13,997 nucleotides of DNA from Sedimenticola sp. (GCA_026197195.1 JAPHUG010000499.1:1-13997); one strand, 5' to 3'; positions 1 through 6,144 are shown, numbered from the stretch's first letter. The notes: generated from the sequence alone by a model not told the origin. Numbers and translations: made by a program.

Positions 1-38
1 CTGTATTGATCCATAAGCGCCCTTCCATTGAATGCTGT

Positions 39-932
39 TCATGGCAGGATCAATTGAATCCGCCTGCCATCGATAAGGCCGTAGGTGAGATCCTGATCGC
101 CATCGCCATCCAGATCTTTCACCTCAACGGGCGTATTGATGGGACTACTATGCGCCACCCTGTTGATCTCTTTCAACGCTCCATTTACTACGGAAATGAT
201 TCTTAAATCATGGAAACCAATCGCTGGAACGGCCATATCAGGTACGCCATCCTGGTTAAAATCAATAATAGCTGACTGGCCTAATTCACTTGATCCAATT
301 CGATGATTTGAAAAACCGGGCATACGAAAAACCGGGTCAAGCCGATCCCCCACAAGCTTGTAAAGGGTGAGGATGCCGCCAATATGAGGCGTTATTACAA
401 CAGCCAGCTCGGGTTGACCATCTTGATCAAAATCGCCCACACCGACAGGGTTAAGCCAGCGATGGGCCAAACCGATAGGATCTGCTTCTGCAAACCTGAC
501 GATTGCTCCATCCGTGATCTTTAGCACCATCAGCGCCGCGCCACGATCAAGATAACTTCTCACCAGAATAATCTCTTCGACACCGTCATTATCCAGATCG
601 ACCAGTCGTGGGTAACGATCTTCAAACACCGAATCATCCGGCAATCTAAACGTCAGTTGTTGCGCCGTATCGAGTTCAACGCGCACCCCGCGCGCTTCGA
701 CACCATCGCCCAATATGGCATGATCATAACGATCGGTTGGAAAGACGAGCCAGGCCTTTTTGATTTTCCCTTTGCCCTGTATGACTTCAGCATCAGGCAA
801 GGCATCGGGTAGGGATAACGAAACAGCGGGTTGGTTAATCGCCGGTATAACATCGGCTATTGAACGTACTTCAAAGGCGGTGGCGCAATTGATTGTTAAC
901 AGCAACAGTAGACCAAAGAGGATGGGCATCAT
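39..932 (-). CDS. Secreted FG-GAP/VCBS repeat protein
   Basis: This is a 297-residue exported protein of unknown function. Residues 1-19 form a Sec signal peptide: a leucine-rich core followed by an ATA cleavage motif before FEV. There is no convincing lipobox, so a soluble periplasmic or secreted protein is likely. Four calcium-loop motifs typical of FG-GAP/VCBS beta-propeller repeats are visible: DLDNDGVEE near 112-120, DFDQDGQPE near 167-175, DFNQDGVPD near 224-232 and DLDGDGDQD near 273-281. Such repeats usually form a partial propeller that binds calcium and a protein or glycan partner; no catalytic motif is seen. Its ATG overlaps the stop of the DUF2835 gene by four bases (ATGA), so the two are probably translationally coupled. 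It is the last gene of the metZ-led set. The family call is firm; the role is unknown. Confidence 0.85.
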   Translation of the reverse strand: MMPILFGLLLLLTINCATAFEVRSIADVIPAINQPAVSLSLPDALPDAEVIQGKGKIKKAWLVFPTDRYDHAILGDGVEARGVRVELDTAQQLTFRLPDDSVFEDRYPRLVDLDNDGVEEIILVRSYLDRGAALMVLKITDGAIVRFAEADPIGLAHRWLNPVGVGDFDQDGQPELAVVITPHIGGILTLYKLVGDRLDPVFRMPGFSNHRIGSSELGQSAIIDFNQDGVPDMAVPAIGFHDLRIISVVNGALKEINRVAHSSPINTPVEVKDLDGDGDQDLTYGLIDGRRIQLILP

Positions 933-1147
933 AAACGCCTGAGTTCGACCAGTTTATTGCGGTCATCCAGGGTGAGTTCAAAACGACCGGAGATACCGCT
1001 GGCAGTGACAAAAGGCCTCAGGCTGTTGGCAGGAAGCTGTAGGGTGCGACCATCATCGGCTTGAACAATAACCGCGCTGGCCTGCCCACGATAGTAGTGA
1101 AGGTATTCCTGGGAGGTGAGATTGATCTGAAAACGGTGGCGTTTCAT
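929..1147 (-). CDS. DUF2835 family small protein
   Basis: This 72-residue protein matches the DUF2835 family, a short uncharacterised protein found mainly in gammaproteobacteria. Features recalled for the family are present: an N-terminal aromatic/basic strand (MKRHRFQINL), the YLHYYRGQAS segment around residues 15-24, LQLPANSLRPF around 36-46, and GISGRFEL near 51-58. The length is normal for the family, so the gene appears intact. It starts ten bases after the CBS-domain gene, with an AGGGTG Shine-Dalgarno-like sequence just before the ATG, and its stop overlaps the start of the FG-GAP gene. The biochemical function is not known. The strand-rich, basic character would suit a small nucleic-acid or protein binder, but that is only a guess. 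Confidence 0.88.
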   Translation of the reverse strand: MKRHRFQINLTSQEYLHYYRGQASAVIVQADDGRTLQLPANSLRPFVTASGISGRFELTLDDRNKLVELRRL

Positions 1148-1157
1148 GTCACCCTGT

Positions 1158-1577
1158 TCACGCCTCGTTCTCTAACCCGTAAAAGAGTCCATCCAGAACC
1201 AGACTATTGGGACTGATCGTGCCCAGGATCTTTTTATTTTCCACGACCAGTGCTCGTACCAGATCGAAGCGGGCAAACAGACGTGAGCAGTAGCGTATAT
1301 CCATATCCGGCTCTACATAGACGGCCGGCTTGGTCATCACCTCATAGACATTAACTCGCTTGGGAGAGCGGTCGTTCGCCAATACCAATCGAGCTATATC
1401 AGAGGCAAGCAGTAACCCGTACTCATCATCCTCGTGGCGCTTATCCACCACCAGCAGAGAGGTGCGGTTTTTCTTCATCAGTAGCAGCGCTTCATAAATC
1501 GTGGCACTGCCTTCGATCAAACCAAACGCCGTCTTCATGACATCCCGCACAGAAACTCGGGGGGCTTTTTCAATCAT
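1158..1577 (-). CDS. Two-CBS-domain regulatory protein
   Basis: This small stand-alone protein carries a tandem CBS pair. The first CBS motif begins at VSVRDVMKTAFGLI and ends at YGLLLASDIARLVL. The second begins at VNVYEVMTKPAVYVEPD and ends at KKILGTISPNSLVL. CBS pairs (Bateman modules) bind adenosyl ligands such as AMP, ATP or SAM and usually regulate a partner; no enzymatic domain is attached. I chose the ATG at 1577 (139 residues) because GGGAGA lies eight bases upstream of it. The open frame extends to a TTG at 1643 (161 residues), but that start has only a poor ribosome site. The gene lies between the methyltransferase and DUF2835 genes on the same strand. The upstream gap is 96 bases with the preferred start, so a separate promoter there cannot be excluded. 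Confidence 0.85.
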   Translation of the reverse strand: MIEKAPRVSVRDVMKTAFGLIEGSATIYEALLLMKKNRTSLLVVDKRHEDDEYGLLLASDIARLVLANDRSPKRVNVYEVMTKPAVYVEPDMDIRYCSRLFARFDLVRALVVENKKILGTISPNSLVLDGLFYGLENEA

Positions 1578-1673
1578 GTCACTTTCTCCCGGGGTACGCA
1601 TCAGTTCACTGAGTTCCAGAATAACAGGGCTATTATTATCCAACTGGTTTCTTAACTCTAGTTTAAACCCCGC

Positions 1674-2252
1674 TCACGCCTTCTCCGCGACCAACATCGC
1701 CCGATCACGCCACCCTTGCTGAGTATCACCCAGCAGCCGTTCTTCACGGTAGACACGCACCTTCAAATCAGAAAAGAGGACCAATAACTCGTTATCGCCC
1801 AATCGATACTGGCTTGAGGATGGGCCATCCCTTGAAACGGCCGCCTGACTGTAGGTTTGATAAAAGAGCAACCCTGCAGGTTTCAATGCCGCGGTAATAG
1901 CAGGCGCCAAATCTCTATCGAGGAAATAGCTGACCAGTATCAGATCAAATGAGGCAGGCTCTGGGGGGTAGGCGATGACATCACGCACCTCCGCGGTTAT
2001 GGTCAGCCCCTGATCTGTTGCTGCATCCGTGAGTCGTTCTATTGCTACAGGCGAGAGATCCCAGGCCGTCACATCCAGCCCCATCCTGGCCATTTGGAGT
2101 GCATTGACTCCTCGCCCACACGCCAGATCCAGCACTTTAGCGCCCGGTGTAACCAAGTGGCTATTCTGTACCAACACATCGGCAACCTGGCCAACGGTAT
2201 CAGCCTGGGCATGCCGCTGATTCCACATTGTCAGCAGATCCTTGTCTGACAC
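1674..2252 (-). CDS. Class I SAM-dependent methyltransferase (TehB-like)
   Basis: This is a Rossmann-fold methyltransferase of about 192 residues. Motif I, the SAM-binding glycine-rich loop, is VLDLACGRGVNALQMA. The acidic motif II end is seen in VTAWDLSPVAIERL, motif III in EVRDV, and a later strand in FDLILVSYFLDRDL. The closest general resemblance is to the small TehB/methyltransferase-25 group; the substrate cannot be read from sequence. I favour the GTG at 2252, four bases beyond the metZ stop, because it gives the natural N-terminus MSDKDLLTMWNQRH. An ATG at 2228 with AAGGA ten bases upstream is the alternative. The frame runs further, to an ATG at 2300 inside metZ, but those residues do not look like part of the fold. 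Close spacing suggests cotranscription with metZ under the SAM riboswitch. Confidence 0.85.
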   Translation of the reverse strand: MSDKDLLTMWNQRHAQADTVGQVADVLVQNSHLVTPGAKVLDLACGRGVNALQMARMGLDVTAWDLSPVAIERLTDAATDQGLTITAEVRDVIAYPPEPASFDLILVSYFLDRDLAPAITAALKPAGLLFYQTYSQAAVSRDGPSSSQYRLGDNELLVLFSDLKVRVYREERLLGDTQQGWRDRAMLVAEKA

Positions 2253-2256
2253 GGTA

Positions 2257-3441
2257 CTACCCGACCAAGCCAGAGGCCAAGTCACGCTGAATGTCTTCAT
2301 AGGCCTCCAGACCTACCGCCACCCGTATCAACCCCTCTTCAATCCCTGCGGCAGCTTTTTCGTCATCCGTCAAACGCCCATGGGTGGTGGATGCCGGATG
2401 GGTGATGGTGGTCTTGGTATCCCCCAGATTGGCGGTAATAGAGAGCATCCGGGTGGCGTCTATCACTTTCCAGGCCTGCTCACGCCCACCCTTCACAACA
2501 AATGAGACAATACCGCCCGCACTTTTCTGCTGACGCATGGCCAGATCATACTGCGGGTGGCTCTTCAGACCGGGATAGTGAACCCGCTCAACCGCATCCA
2601 ACTGCTCCAGCCAGAGTGCCAGCGCCAGCGCATTTTCAGAATGGGCCTTCATGCGCAGTTGCAATGTCTCCAATCCCTTGAGAAAGACCCAGGCATTAAA
2701 TGGGCTCATGGTGACACCGGCACTACGCAGAAAACCAAACACCTCTTCACCAACCAATTGACTGTCACCCACGACGGCCCCACCAACACAACGGCCCTGT
2801 CCATCGAGGTATTTTGTGGCCGAGTGAATGACAATATCTGCACCCAGGGCCAGTGGCTGTTGCAGGGCCGGCGTACAGAAGCAGTTATCCACTACCAGCA
2901 GCAGCCCACGGGCGTGAGCCAGATCCGCCAGCGCGCGTATGTCGCCTACTTCTGTAATGGGGTTGGATGGGGTTTCAGCATAGAGAATCCGCGTTTCTGG
3001 TCGTATTGCGGCTTCCCAATCTGACAGATTGGAGAGCGACACATAACTGGTCTCAATACCCACCTTGGCCAAAAATTTATTGAACAGTACATTAGTGGTA
3101 CCAAAGATGCTCCGTGACGAAACGATATGATCGCCCGATTTGAGCAGTGCCATGCAAGTGGCCAGAATAGCCGCCATACCGGAAGAGGTGGCCACACAGG
3201 ATTGACCGCCCTCCAGCGCTGCCAATCGCTCTTCGAAACAGGCCACGGTGGGATTGGTAAAACGCGAGTAGATATTACCCGGCTCATCGCCGCCAAAGCG
3301 GGCCGCCGCCTCCGCAGCACTCTGAAAGACAAAACTGGAGGTAGTAAAGATCGGCTCTGAATGCTCCCCCTCCGCTGTTCGATGGTGGCCCGCCCTGATC
3401 GCCCGGGTGGCTAACTCCCAGTCATCGTATGATTCTGTCAT
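2257..3441 (-). CDS. metZ: O-succinylhomoserine sulfhydrylase
   Basis: MetZ is a cytoplasmic PLP enzyme of the Cys/Met metabolism family. It makes homocysteine directly from O-succinylhomoserine (or the acetyl ester) and sulfide, bypassing cystathionine. The 394-residue length is normal. Visible motifs are IYSRFTNPT near 57-65 (the Tyr/Arg that contact the neighbouring subunit's cofactor phosphate), ATSSGMAAI near 84-92, ETPSNP near 156-161, the cofactor-ring aspartate in VVDNCF near 183-188, and the Schiff-base lysine K210 in SATKYLDGQGR. The sequence pattern fits MetZ better than MetB or the longer MetY. AAAGGG precedes the ATG by about nine bases. A SAM-II riboswitch and terminator lie immediately upstream, giving end-product control by SAM. 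The acyl-ester preference is inferred from family resemblance. Confidence 0.93.
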   Translation of the reverse strand: MTESYDDWELATRAIRAGHHRTAEGEHSEPIFTTSSFVFQSAAEAAARFGGDEPGNIYSRFTNPTVACFEERLAALEGGQSCVATSSGMAAILATCMALLKSGDHIVSSRSIFGTTNVLFNKFLAKVGIETSYVSLSNLSDWEAAIRPETRILYAETPSNPITEVGDIRALADLAHARGLLLVVDNCFCTPALQQPLALGADIVIHSATKYLDGQGRCVGGAVVGDSQLVGEEVFGFLRSAGVTMSPFNAWVFLKGLETLQLRMKAHSENALALALWLEQLDAVERVHYPGLKSHPQYDLAMRQQKSAGGIVSFVVKGGREQAWKVIDATRMLSITANLGDTKTTITHPASTTHGRLTDDEKAAAGIEEGLIRVAVGLEAYEDIQRDLASGLVG

Positions 3442-3479
3442 TTCAGAAACCCTTTACTTGTGTAATAAACTGCGGGCGT

Positions 3480-3513
3480 AAAAAAACCCGCCTGGCTCCA
3501 CAGCCAAAGCAGG
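3480..3513 (-). terminator. Intrinsic terminator in the metZ leader (attenuator)
   Basis: Read on the minus strand, CCTGC, TT, TGGCT, a GTGG loop, AGCCA, G and GCGGG form a ten-pair interrupted hairpin followed directly by seven T residues. This is a textbook rho-independent terminator placed between the SAM-II aptamer and the metZ start. Its 5' strand is also complementary to the 3' pseudoknot strand of the aptamer: GCTAAAGC at 3522-3529 can pair with GCTTTGGC at 3503-3510, allowing one G-U pair. The terminator and that antiterminator hairpin are therefore mutually exclusive. The inferred logic is that bound SAM holds GCUAAA in the aptamer, the terminator forms and metZ is switched off. Confidence 0.85.
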
Positions 3514-3518
3514 TATTC

Positions 3519-3572
3519 CTCGCTTTAGCCGCATTTTTATAGCGCCCGCAATCTGAGATAAATCGGCGCTTC
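3519..3572 (-). ncRNA. SAM-II riboswitch aptamer (metA-type RNA)
   Basis: The minus strand here fits the SAM-II class closely. P1 is AGCGCC (3570-3565) pairing with GGCGCT (3546-3541). The loop starts GATTTA and ends ATTGC, both typical of SAM-II. The 3' part has ATAAAAATG followed by GGCTAAAG, the hallmark GCUAAA of the class. A pseudoknot pairing CTC (3557-3555) with GAG (3521-3519) replaces the CC:GG pairing of the crystallised SAM-II RNA, which looks like covariation. The aptamer begins at the predicted 5' end of the transcript and lies ahead of metZ, a classical SAM-feedback target. I recognised this from memory of the class; an Rfam covariance-model search would settle it. Confidence 0.9.
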
Positions 3573-3577
3573 CCGTA

Positions 3578-3607
3578 AGACTAGGTCGGCTGGCCCCTGG
3601 TTGTCAA
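3578..3607 (-). promoter_or_regulatory. Sigma70-like promoter of the metZ leader
   Basis: On the minus strand a perfect -35 hexamer TTGACA (3607-3602) is followed, after 18 bases, by TAGTCT (3583-3578) as a moderate -10 element. Transcription would start near 3571-3572, directly at the first base of the SAM-II P1 helix. That is where such aptamers usually begin and supports both calls. The promoter lies between the msrB stop and the riboswitch, so metZ can be transcribed independently of msrB. Confidence 0.65.
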
Positions 3608-3645
3608 GCAAATATCAGATGCCAGCGTACTATTCCAAAAAGGCT

Positions 3646-4116
3646 TTATTCAAACAACGTGAGATACTCCCCGTAACCCTCTGCCTCCAGGGCCTCTTTT
3701 GGGATAAAGCGCAGTGCAGCAGAATTGATGCAGTAGCGCAAACCGGTCGGGGCCGGGCCATCGTCAAACAGGTGTCCCAGGTGAGAATCCCCCTGATAAC
3801 TCCGCACCTCGGTACGGGTCATAAACAGCTTTCGGTCTTTGCGTTCAACAATATTTTCAGCCTTTACTGGACGGAAAAAACTGGGCCAGCCTGTGCCAGA
3901 ATCAAACTTATCCGTGGATGAGAAGAGGGGCTCTCCACTGACGATATCCACATATAACCCCTCAGCCTTTTCATCCCAATACGCATTCTGAAATGGCCTC
4001 TCCGTCCCCTCTTGCTGGGTCACCTGATACTGCAAATCTGTCAGATTCTGACGTAACTGGTCGTCATCGGGACGTTGAAAGGCGGGCTTTTTATCCGCAG
4101 GATTTTCACTATTCAT
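3646..4116 (-). CDS. msrB: Peptide-methionine (R)-S-oxide reductase
   Basis: MsrB reduces methionine-R-sulfoxide in oxidised proteins and is probably cytoplasmic here, since no signal peptide is seen. The 156-residue protein carries the family motifs GTGWPSF near 74-80, [11 protein letters not shown] near 111-121 and [11 protein letters not shown] near 127-137. The catalytic nucleophile is Cys129. It is the only cysteine in the protein: both zinc-binding CxxC pairs of zinc MsrBs are absent, and so is the resolving cysteine used by two-cysteine forms (Thr75 stands in the GTGWPSF motif). It is therefore a zinc-free, one-cysteine form. A good ribosome site, GGAGA, lies seven bases upstream of the ATG. 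It is upstream of and codirectional with metZ. No clear terminator follows it, so read-through into the riboswitch leader is possible. Confidence 0.95.
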   Translation of the reverse strand: MNSENPADKKPAFQRPDDDQLRQNLTDLQYQVTQQEGTERPFQNAYWDEKAEGLYVDIVSGEPLFSSTDKFDSGTGWPSFFRPVKAENIVERKDRKLFMTRTEVRSYQGDSHLGHLFDDGPAPTGLRYCINSAALRFIPKEALEAEGYGEYLTLFE

Positions 4117-4470
4117 AGATTTCTCCGGTTACTTAATGATGATATAGCCTAAACCGGCATCCATATAAACCCTGTAAAAACCGGGTCCAATGGTTTCAGC
4201 AGGGTAACCTTCCGATTATCATGCCATTGATTATCCACAGATCATGTGGATAACCCTGTTAACAACCGCCCGACGCGCGGCTCCAACCAGCCAGCAGGCC
4301 CATTTATCTTCAGATTGCGTAAAAAACAGACAAACCACATCCGGATACATTTCAGTCAGTTACATTTGCTACCAATTTAAAATAGCCCAATACCTGCTAC
4401 TTTTGGTTGCTGCACTGCATGATAAACGTTACTGTAGCCGCTATCTCACGCAGTCTTACGAGTCTTTTCT
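4117..4470. other. Divergent intergenic region between msrB and phaZ
   Basis: These 354 bases separate two divergently transcribed genes and hold no convincing gene. The part near 4330-4460 is rather AT-rich. The one strong element is a pair of inverted DnaA boxes at 4231-4253. AACCCTGT occurs twice in direct orientation (4168-4175 and 4252-4259), and its core is also inverted at 4200-4205. Possible promoter hexamers for msrB (TTGGAC, 16 bases, TTATAT on the minus strand near 4165-4192) and for phaZ are too weak to call with confidence. Confidence 0.6.
4231..4253. promoter_or_regulatory. Two inverted consensus DnaA boxes
   Basis: TTATCCACA at 4231-4239 and TGTGGATAA at 4245-4253 form a perfect inverted repeat with nine-base arms and a five-base spacer (GATCA). 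Each arm is an exact match to the DnaA-box consensus TTATNCACA on its own strand. Two perfect facing boxes are unlikely to arise by chance. They lie about 115 bases upstream of the msrB start and 218 bases upstream of the phaZ start. No dnaA, dnaN, gidA or other origin-linked gene is in view, so a titration or regulatory site is more likely than the replication origin. Confidence 0.65.
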
Positions 4471-5631
4471 ATGCTTTACAATCTCCATGCACTGGGCACT
4501 TTCTGGGCACGCTCAGTCAACCTCTACGCTTATATGAACGCCGCCATGACCAAAGACATCCCCTGGATGAAACAGTGGCATGCCGCCAGTCGTCTACTTG
4601 AGCGCTATACCCGTCCCTATTCACGGCCCGCTTTTGATCTGGACATTGAAGAGACCGTCGTCATTTGCAACCCGTTTGGTGATCTGCTGCGCTTTGGTAC
4701 ACCGGATCCTAAAAAACCGAATCTGCTGATGGCCGCGCCTATGTCGGGTCACTATGCCACCCTGCTGCGTGGCACCGTGCGTGAGTTTATGCATGATCAC
4801 AATGTCTACATCACCGACTGGCATGACGCTGGCAGTGTCCCGCTGTCAGATGGTCGTTTCACCCTGAACAGTTATGTTGAGTACTTGAAAACATTCATCC
4901 GTTACTTTGATGGTGACGTTCATCTCATGGCAGTCTGCCAACCCTCAGTTCCTGCCATTGCAGCCGTGGCGCTGATGTCAGAAGATCAGGAACAGGTTCC
5001 CCGCAGCATGATCCTGATGGGTGGCCCGGTTGACACACGCAAGACGCCCACGGAAGTGAATGACTTTGCCGGTAAACGAAATATCCACTGGTTTAAGCGG
5101 CACACCATTCATACCGTGCCGGTAAACCGACGCGGCCGGGGACGTTCTGTTTATCCAGGTTTTTTGCAGCTGGCCGGTTTTCTGTCTATGAACCTGGATC
5201 GGCACATGACAGCTCATCACGACTATTTCGAACACCTGGTGTCAGGTGACGGCGACAGTGCGGCCCAGCATGAAACTTTCTATGACGAGTATCTGGCCGT
5301 GATGGACCTGGACGCCCCCTTCTATCTGGAAACAATTGAGAAGGTCTTCCTGGAACACCACCTCCCCCAAGGCATCCTTGAGTGTGATGGGCGATTGGTC
5401 AAACCCGAGCAAATCGATCGCACAGCGCTGATGACTATCGAGGGTGAACTGGATGACATTACCGGTCCAGGACAGACCCGGGCCGCTCACAAGCTGTCAC
5501 CCAATACGCCCCTGAAGGAGCACTACACCCAAAATGAGGTGGGGCACTACGGCATCTTTAATGGTCGCCGTTTCAGAGAAGAGATTGCACCTCGCATTCG
5601 TCATTTCATCAATCAAGCCGCCAGTCTCTAA
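4471..5631 (+). CDS. phaZ: Intracellular polyhydroxybutyrate depolymerase
   Basis: PhaZ is the intracellular depolymerase that mobilises native polyhydroxyalkanoate granules. The 386-residue length is close to the roughly 400-420 of known relatives. The N-terminus MLYNLHALG resembles the MLYQLHE start of the Ralstonia enzyme, which supports the ATG at 4471 despite a weak ribosome site. The catalytic nucleophile is a cysteine in place of the usual lipase-box serine, Cys156 in HLMAVCQPSVPA. The acid is in GELDDITGPGQT (Asp328 or Asp329), and the base is His359 in EVGHYGIFNG. The oxyanion-side segment NLLMAAPMSGHYATLLRGT (84-102) is also typical. No signal peptide is present, as expected for granule-associated enzymes. 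No pha synthase or phasin gene lies nearby, so it appears to be an isolated locus. Confidence 0.93.
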   Translation: MLYNLHALGTFWARSVNLYAYMNAAMTKDIPWMKQWHAASRLLERYTRPYSRPAFDLDIEETVVICNPFGDLLRFGTPDPKKPNLLMAAPMSGHYATLLRGTVREFMHDHNVYITDWHDAGSVPLSDGRFTLNSYVEYLKTFIRYFDGDVHLMAVCQPSVPAIAAVALMSEDQEQVPRSMILMGGPVDTRKTPTEVNDFAGKRNIHWFKRHTIHTVPVNRRGRGRSVYPGFLQLAGFLSMNLDRHMTAHHDYFEHLVSGDGDSAAQHETFYDEYLAVMDLDAPFYLETIEKVFLEHHLPQGILECDGRLVKPEQIDRTALMTIEGELDDITGPGQTRAAHKLSPNTPLKEHYTQNEVGHYGIFNGRRFREEIAPRIRHFINQAASL

Positions 5632-5646
5632 GCCCGATACACACAG

Positions 5647-5674
5647 GCAGGTCTTACAGGAGAGTACGACCTGC
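5647..5674 (+). terminator. Hairpin following phaZ, possible weak terminator
   Basis: GCAGGTC and GACCTGC form a perfect seven-pair stem, extendable to nine pairs with one G-U pair, around a 14-base loop. It begins 16 bases after the phaZ stop. There is no T run after it, so it may act as an mRNA-stabilising 3' hairpin or a poor terminator rather than a strong one. Confidence 0.4.
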
Positions 5675-5817
5675 TTAACATCCTCATTATTTCTCCTACA
5701 ATTACCACTTATAGACTCGGTAAAAAGTGGGCTATCTCCTGGTATGTAAAGACAATCGGGGAACATTCCAGCCCTAATAAACGTCGAAACAGTAAGCTTT
5801 AATCTTGTTTCAGTTGC

Positions 5818-5846
5818 TTGACGCATTGGCAAAGTTATCCTATTGT
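5818..5846 (+). promoter_or_regulatory. Sigma70-like promoter for the oxidoreductase leader
   Basis: TTGACG (5818-5823), an exact 17-base spacer and TATTGT (5841-5846) make a good sigma70-type promoter. Transcription would begin near 5853, giving an untranslated leader of about 365 bases before the oxidoreductase ATG. It is the best promoter match I found in this gap. Confidence 0.6.
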
Positions 5847-5858
5847 CTGCGCCCAACA

Positions 5859-5964
5859 GGCCTCACAAAGGCCATTAAAAGCACTGAATTAAAAACCCCA
5901 AAAGGGTTTTCGGTCAGCCTGAACCACCCACTCAGGCACTAAACCAGATACGGCAATCCCGTAT
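5859..5964 (+). promoter_or_regulatory. Chain of four hairpins in the leader RNA
   Basis: Four short perfect stems follow one another in the predicted leader: GGCCT/AGGCC (5859-5873), AAAACCC/GGGTTTT (5892-5910), GCCTGA/TCAGGC (5917-5937) and ATACGG/CCGTAT with a CAATC loop (5948-5964). The last ends two bases before a GGAGG ribosome site. The second is followed by only four T residues, so it is at best a weak attenuator. The density suggests a structured regulatory RNA; I do not recognise a class. Confidence 0.45.
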
Positions 5965-5978
5965 TGGAGGATATGATT

Positions 5979-6080
5979 ATGATTAAAACTGCACAGGCAC
6001 ACTGGGCCTCATCACCAGACCAAGCCGCCTCTTTCCCTCTATCGACGCCACCGTACTGCGGATCACTTTTGATCAGCTAG
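5979..6080 (+). CDS. Possible 33-residue leader peptide
   Basis: A short ORF of 33 codons lies in the oxidoreductase leader. GGAGG at 5966-5970 is eight bases before the ATG at 5979, an excellent ribosome site and better than those of several real genes here. A second in-frame ATG at 5973 is too close to it. The peptide begins MIKTAQAHWASSPDQ and ends YCGSLLIS. It has one Trp, one Tyr and one Phe, but no run of a single amino acid that would mark a classical attenuator peptide. A hairpin (6084-6102) follows just after the stop. It could be a regulatory upstream ORF, a tiny protein, or a remnant of a lost gene start. Translation is not demonstrated. Confidence 0.35.
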   Translation: MIKTAQAHWASSPDQAASFPLSTPPYCGSLLIS

Positions 6081-6129
6081 CTACGCTATTCGTTTGATAG
6101 CGCTTTAATACTCAACCGCACGCGAGACA

Positions 6130-6144
6130 CGGGGCAATCCCCCG
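6130..6144 (+). repeat. GC-rich hairpin with CAATC loop
   Basis: CGGGG, CAATC and CCCCG form a perfect five-pair stem with a five-base loop. The loop, and its G-C closing pair, are the same as in the hairpin at 5948-5964, where ATACGG and CCGTAT flank CAATC. Two stems presenting an identical pentaloop in one leader could be paired sites for an RNA-binding protein; that is inference. Confidence 0.4.

Noticed and set aside
2253..2300. Longer methyltransferase N-terminus starting at ATG 2300
   Set aside because: It would overlap metZ by 44 bases and adds residues that do not fit the fold. GTG 2252 or ATG 2228 give natural starts.
2557..3024. 155-codon plus-strand open frame within metZ
   Set aside because: It is antisense to highly conserved MetZ motifs, including the PLP lysine region, so it is a shadow frame.
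4117..4470. Chromosomal origin of replication at the paired DnaA boxes
   Set aside because: Only two boxes are seen and no dnaA, dnaN, gidA/mnmG, parAB or rpmH gene is nearby. A regulatory or titration site is the more modest reading.
4244..4537. 97-codon plus-strand open frame between msrB and phaZ
   Set aside because: It begins inside the DnaA-box repeat, overlaps the phaZ start, lacks a ribosome site and has low-complexity, unrecognisable residues. PhaZ in another frame is firmly supported.
5497..5856. 119-codon minus-strand open frame opposite the phaZ end and the gap after it
   Set aside because: It needs a TTG start without a ribosome site, runs antisense to the conserved phaZ C-terminus and resembles no family.
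5892..5910. AAAACCC/GGGTTTT hairpin as the phaZ terminator
   Set aside because: It lies downstream of the 5818-5846 promoter, has an AT-rich stem and only four T residues, and is more than 250 bases from the phaZ stop. I treat it as part of the downstream leader.
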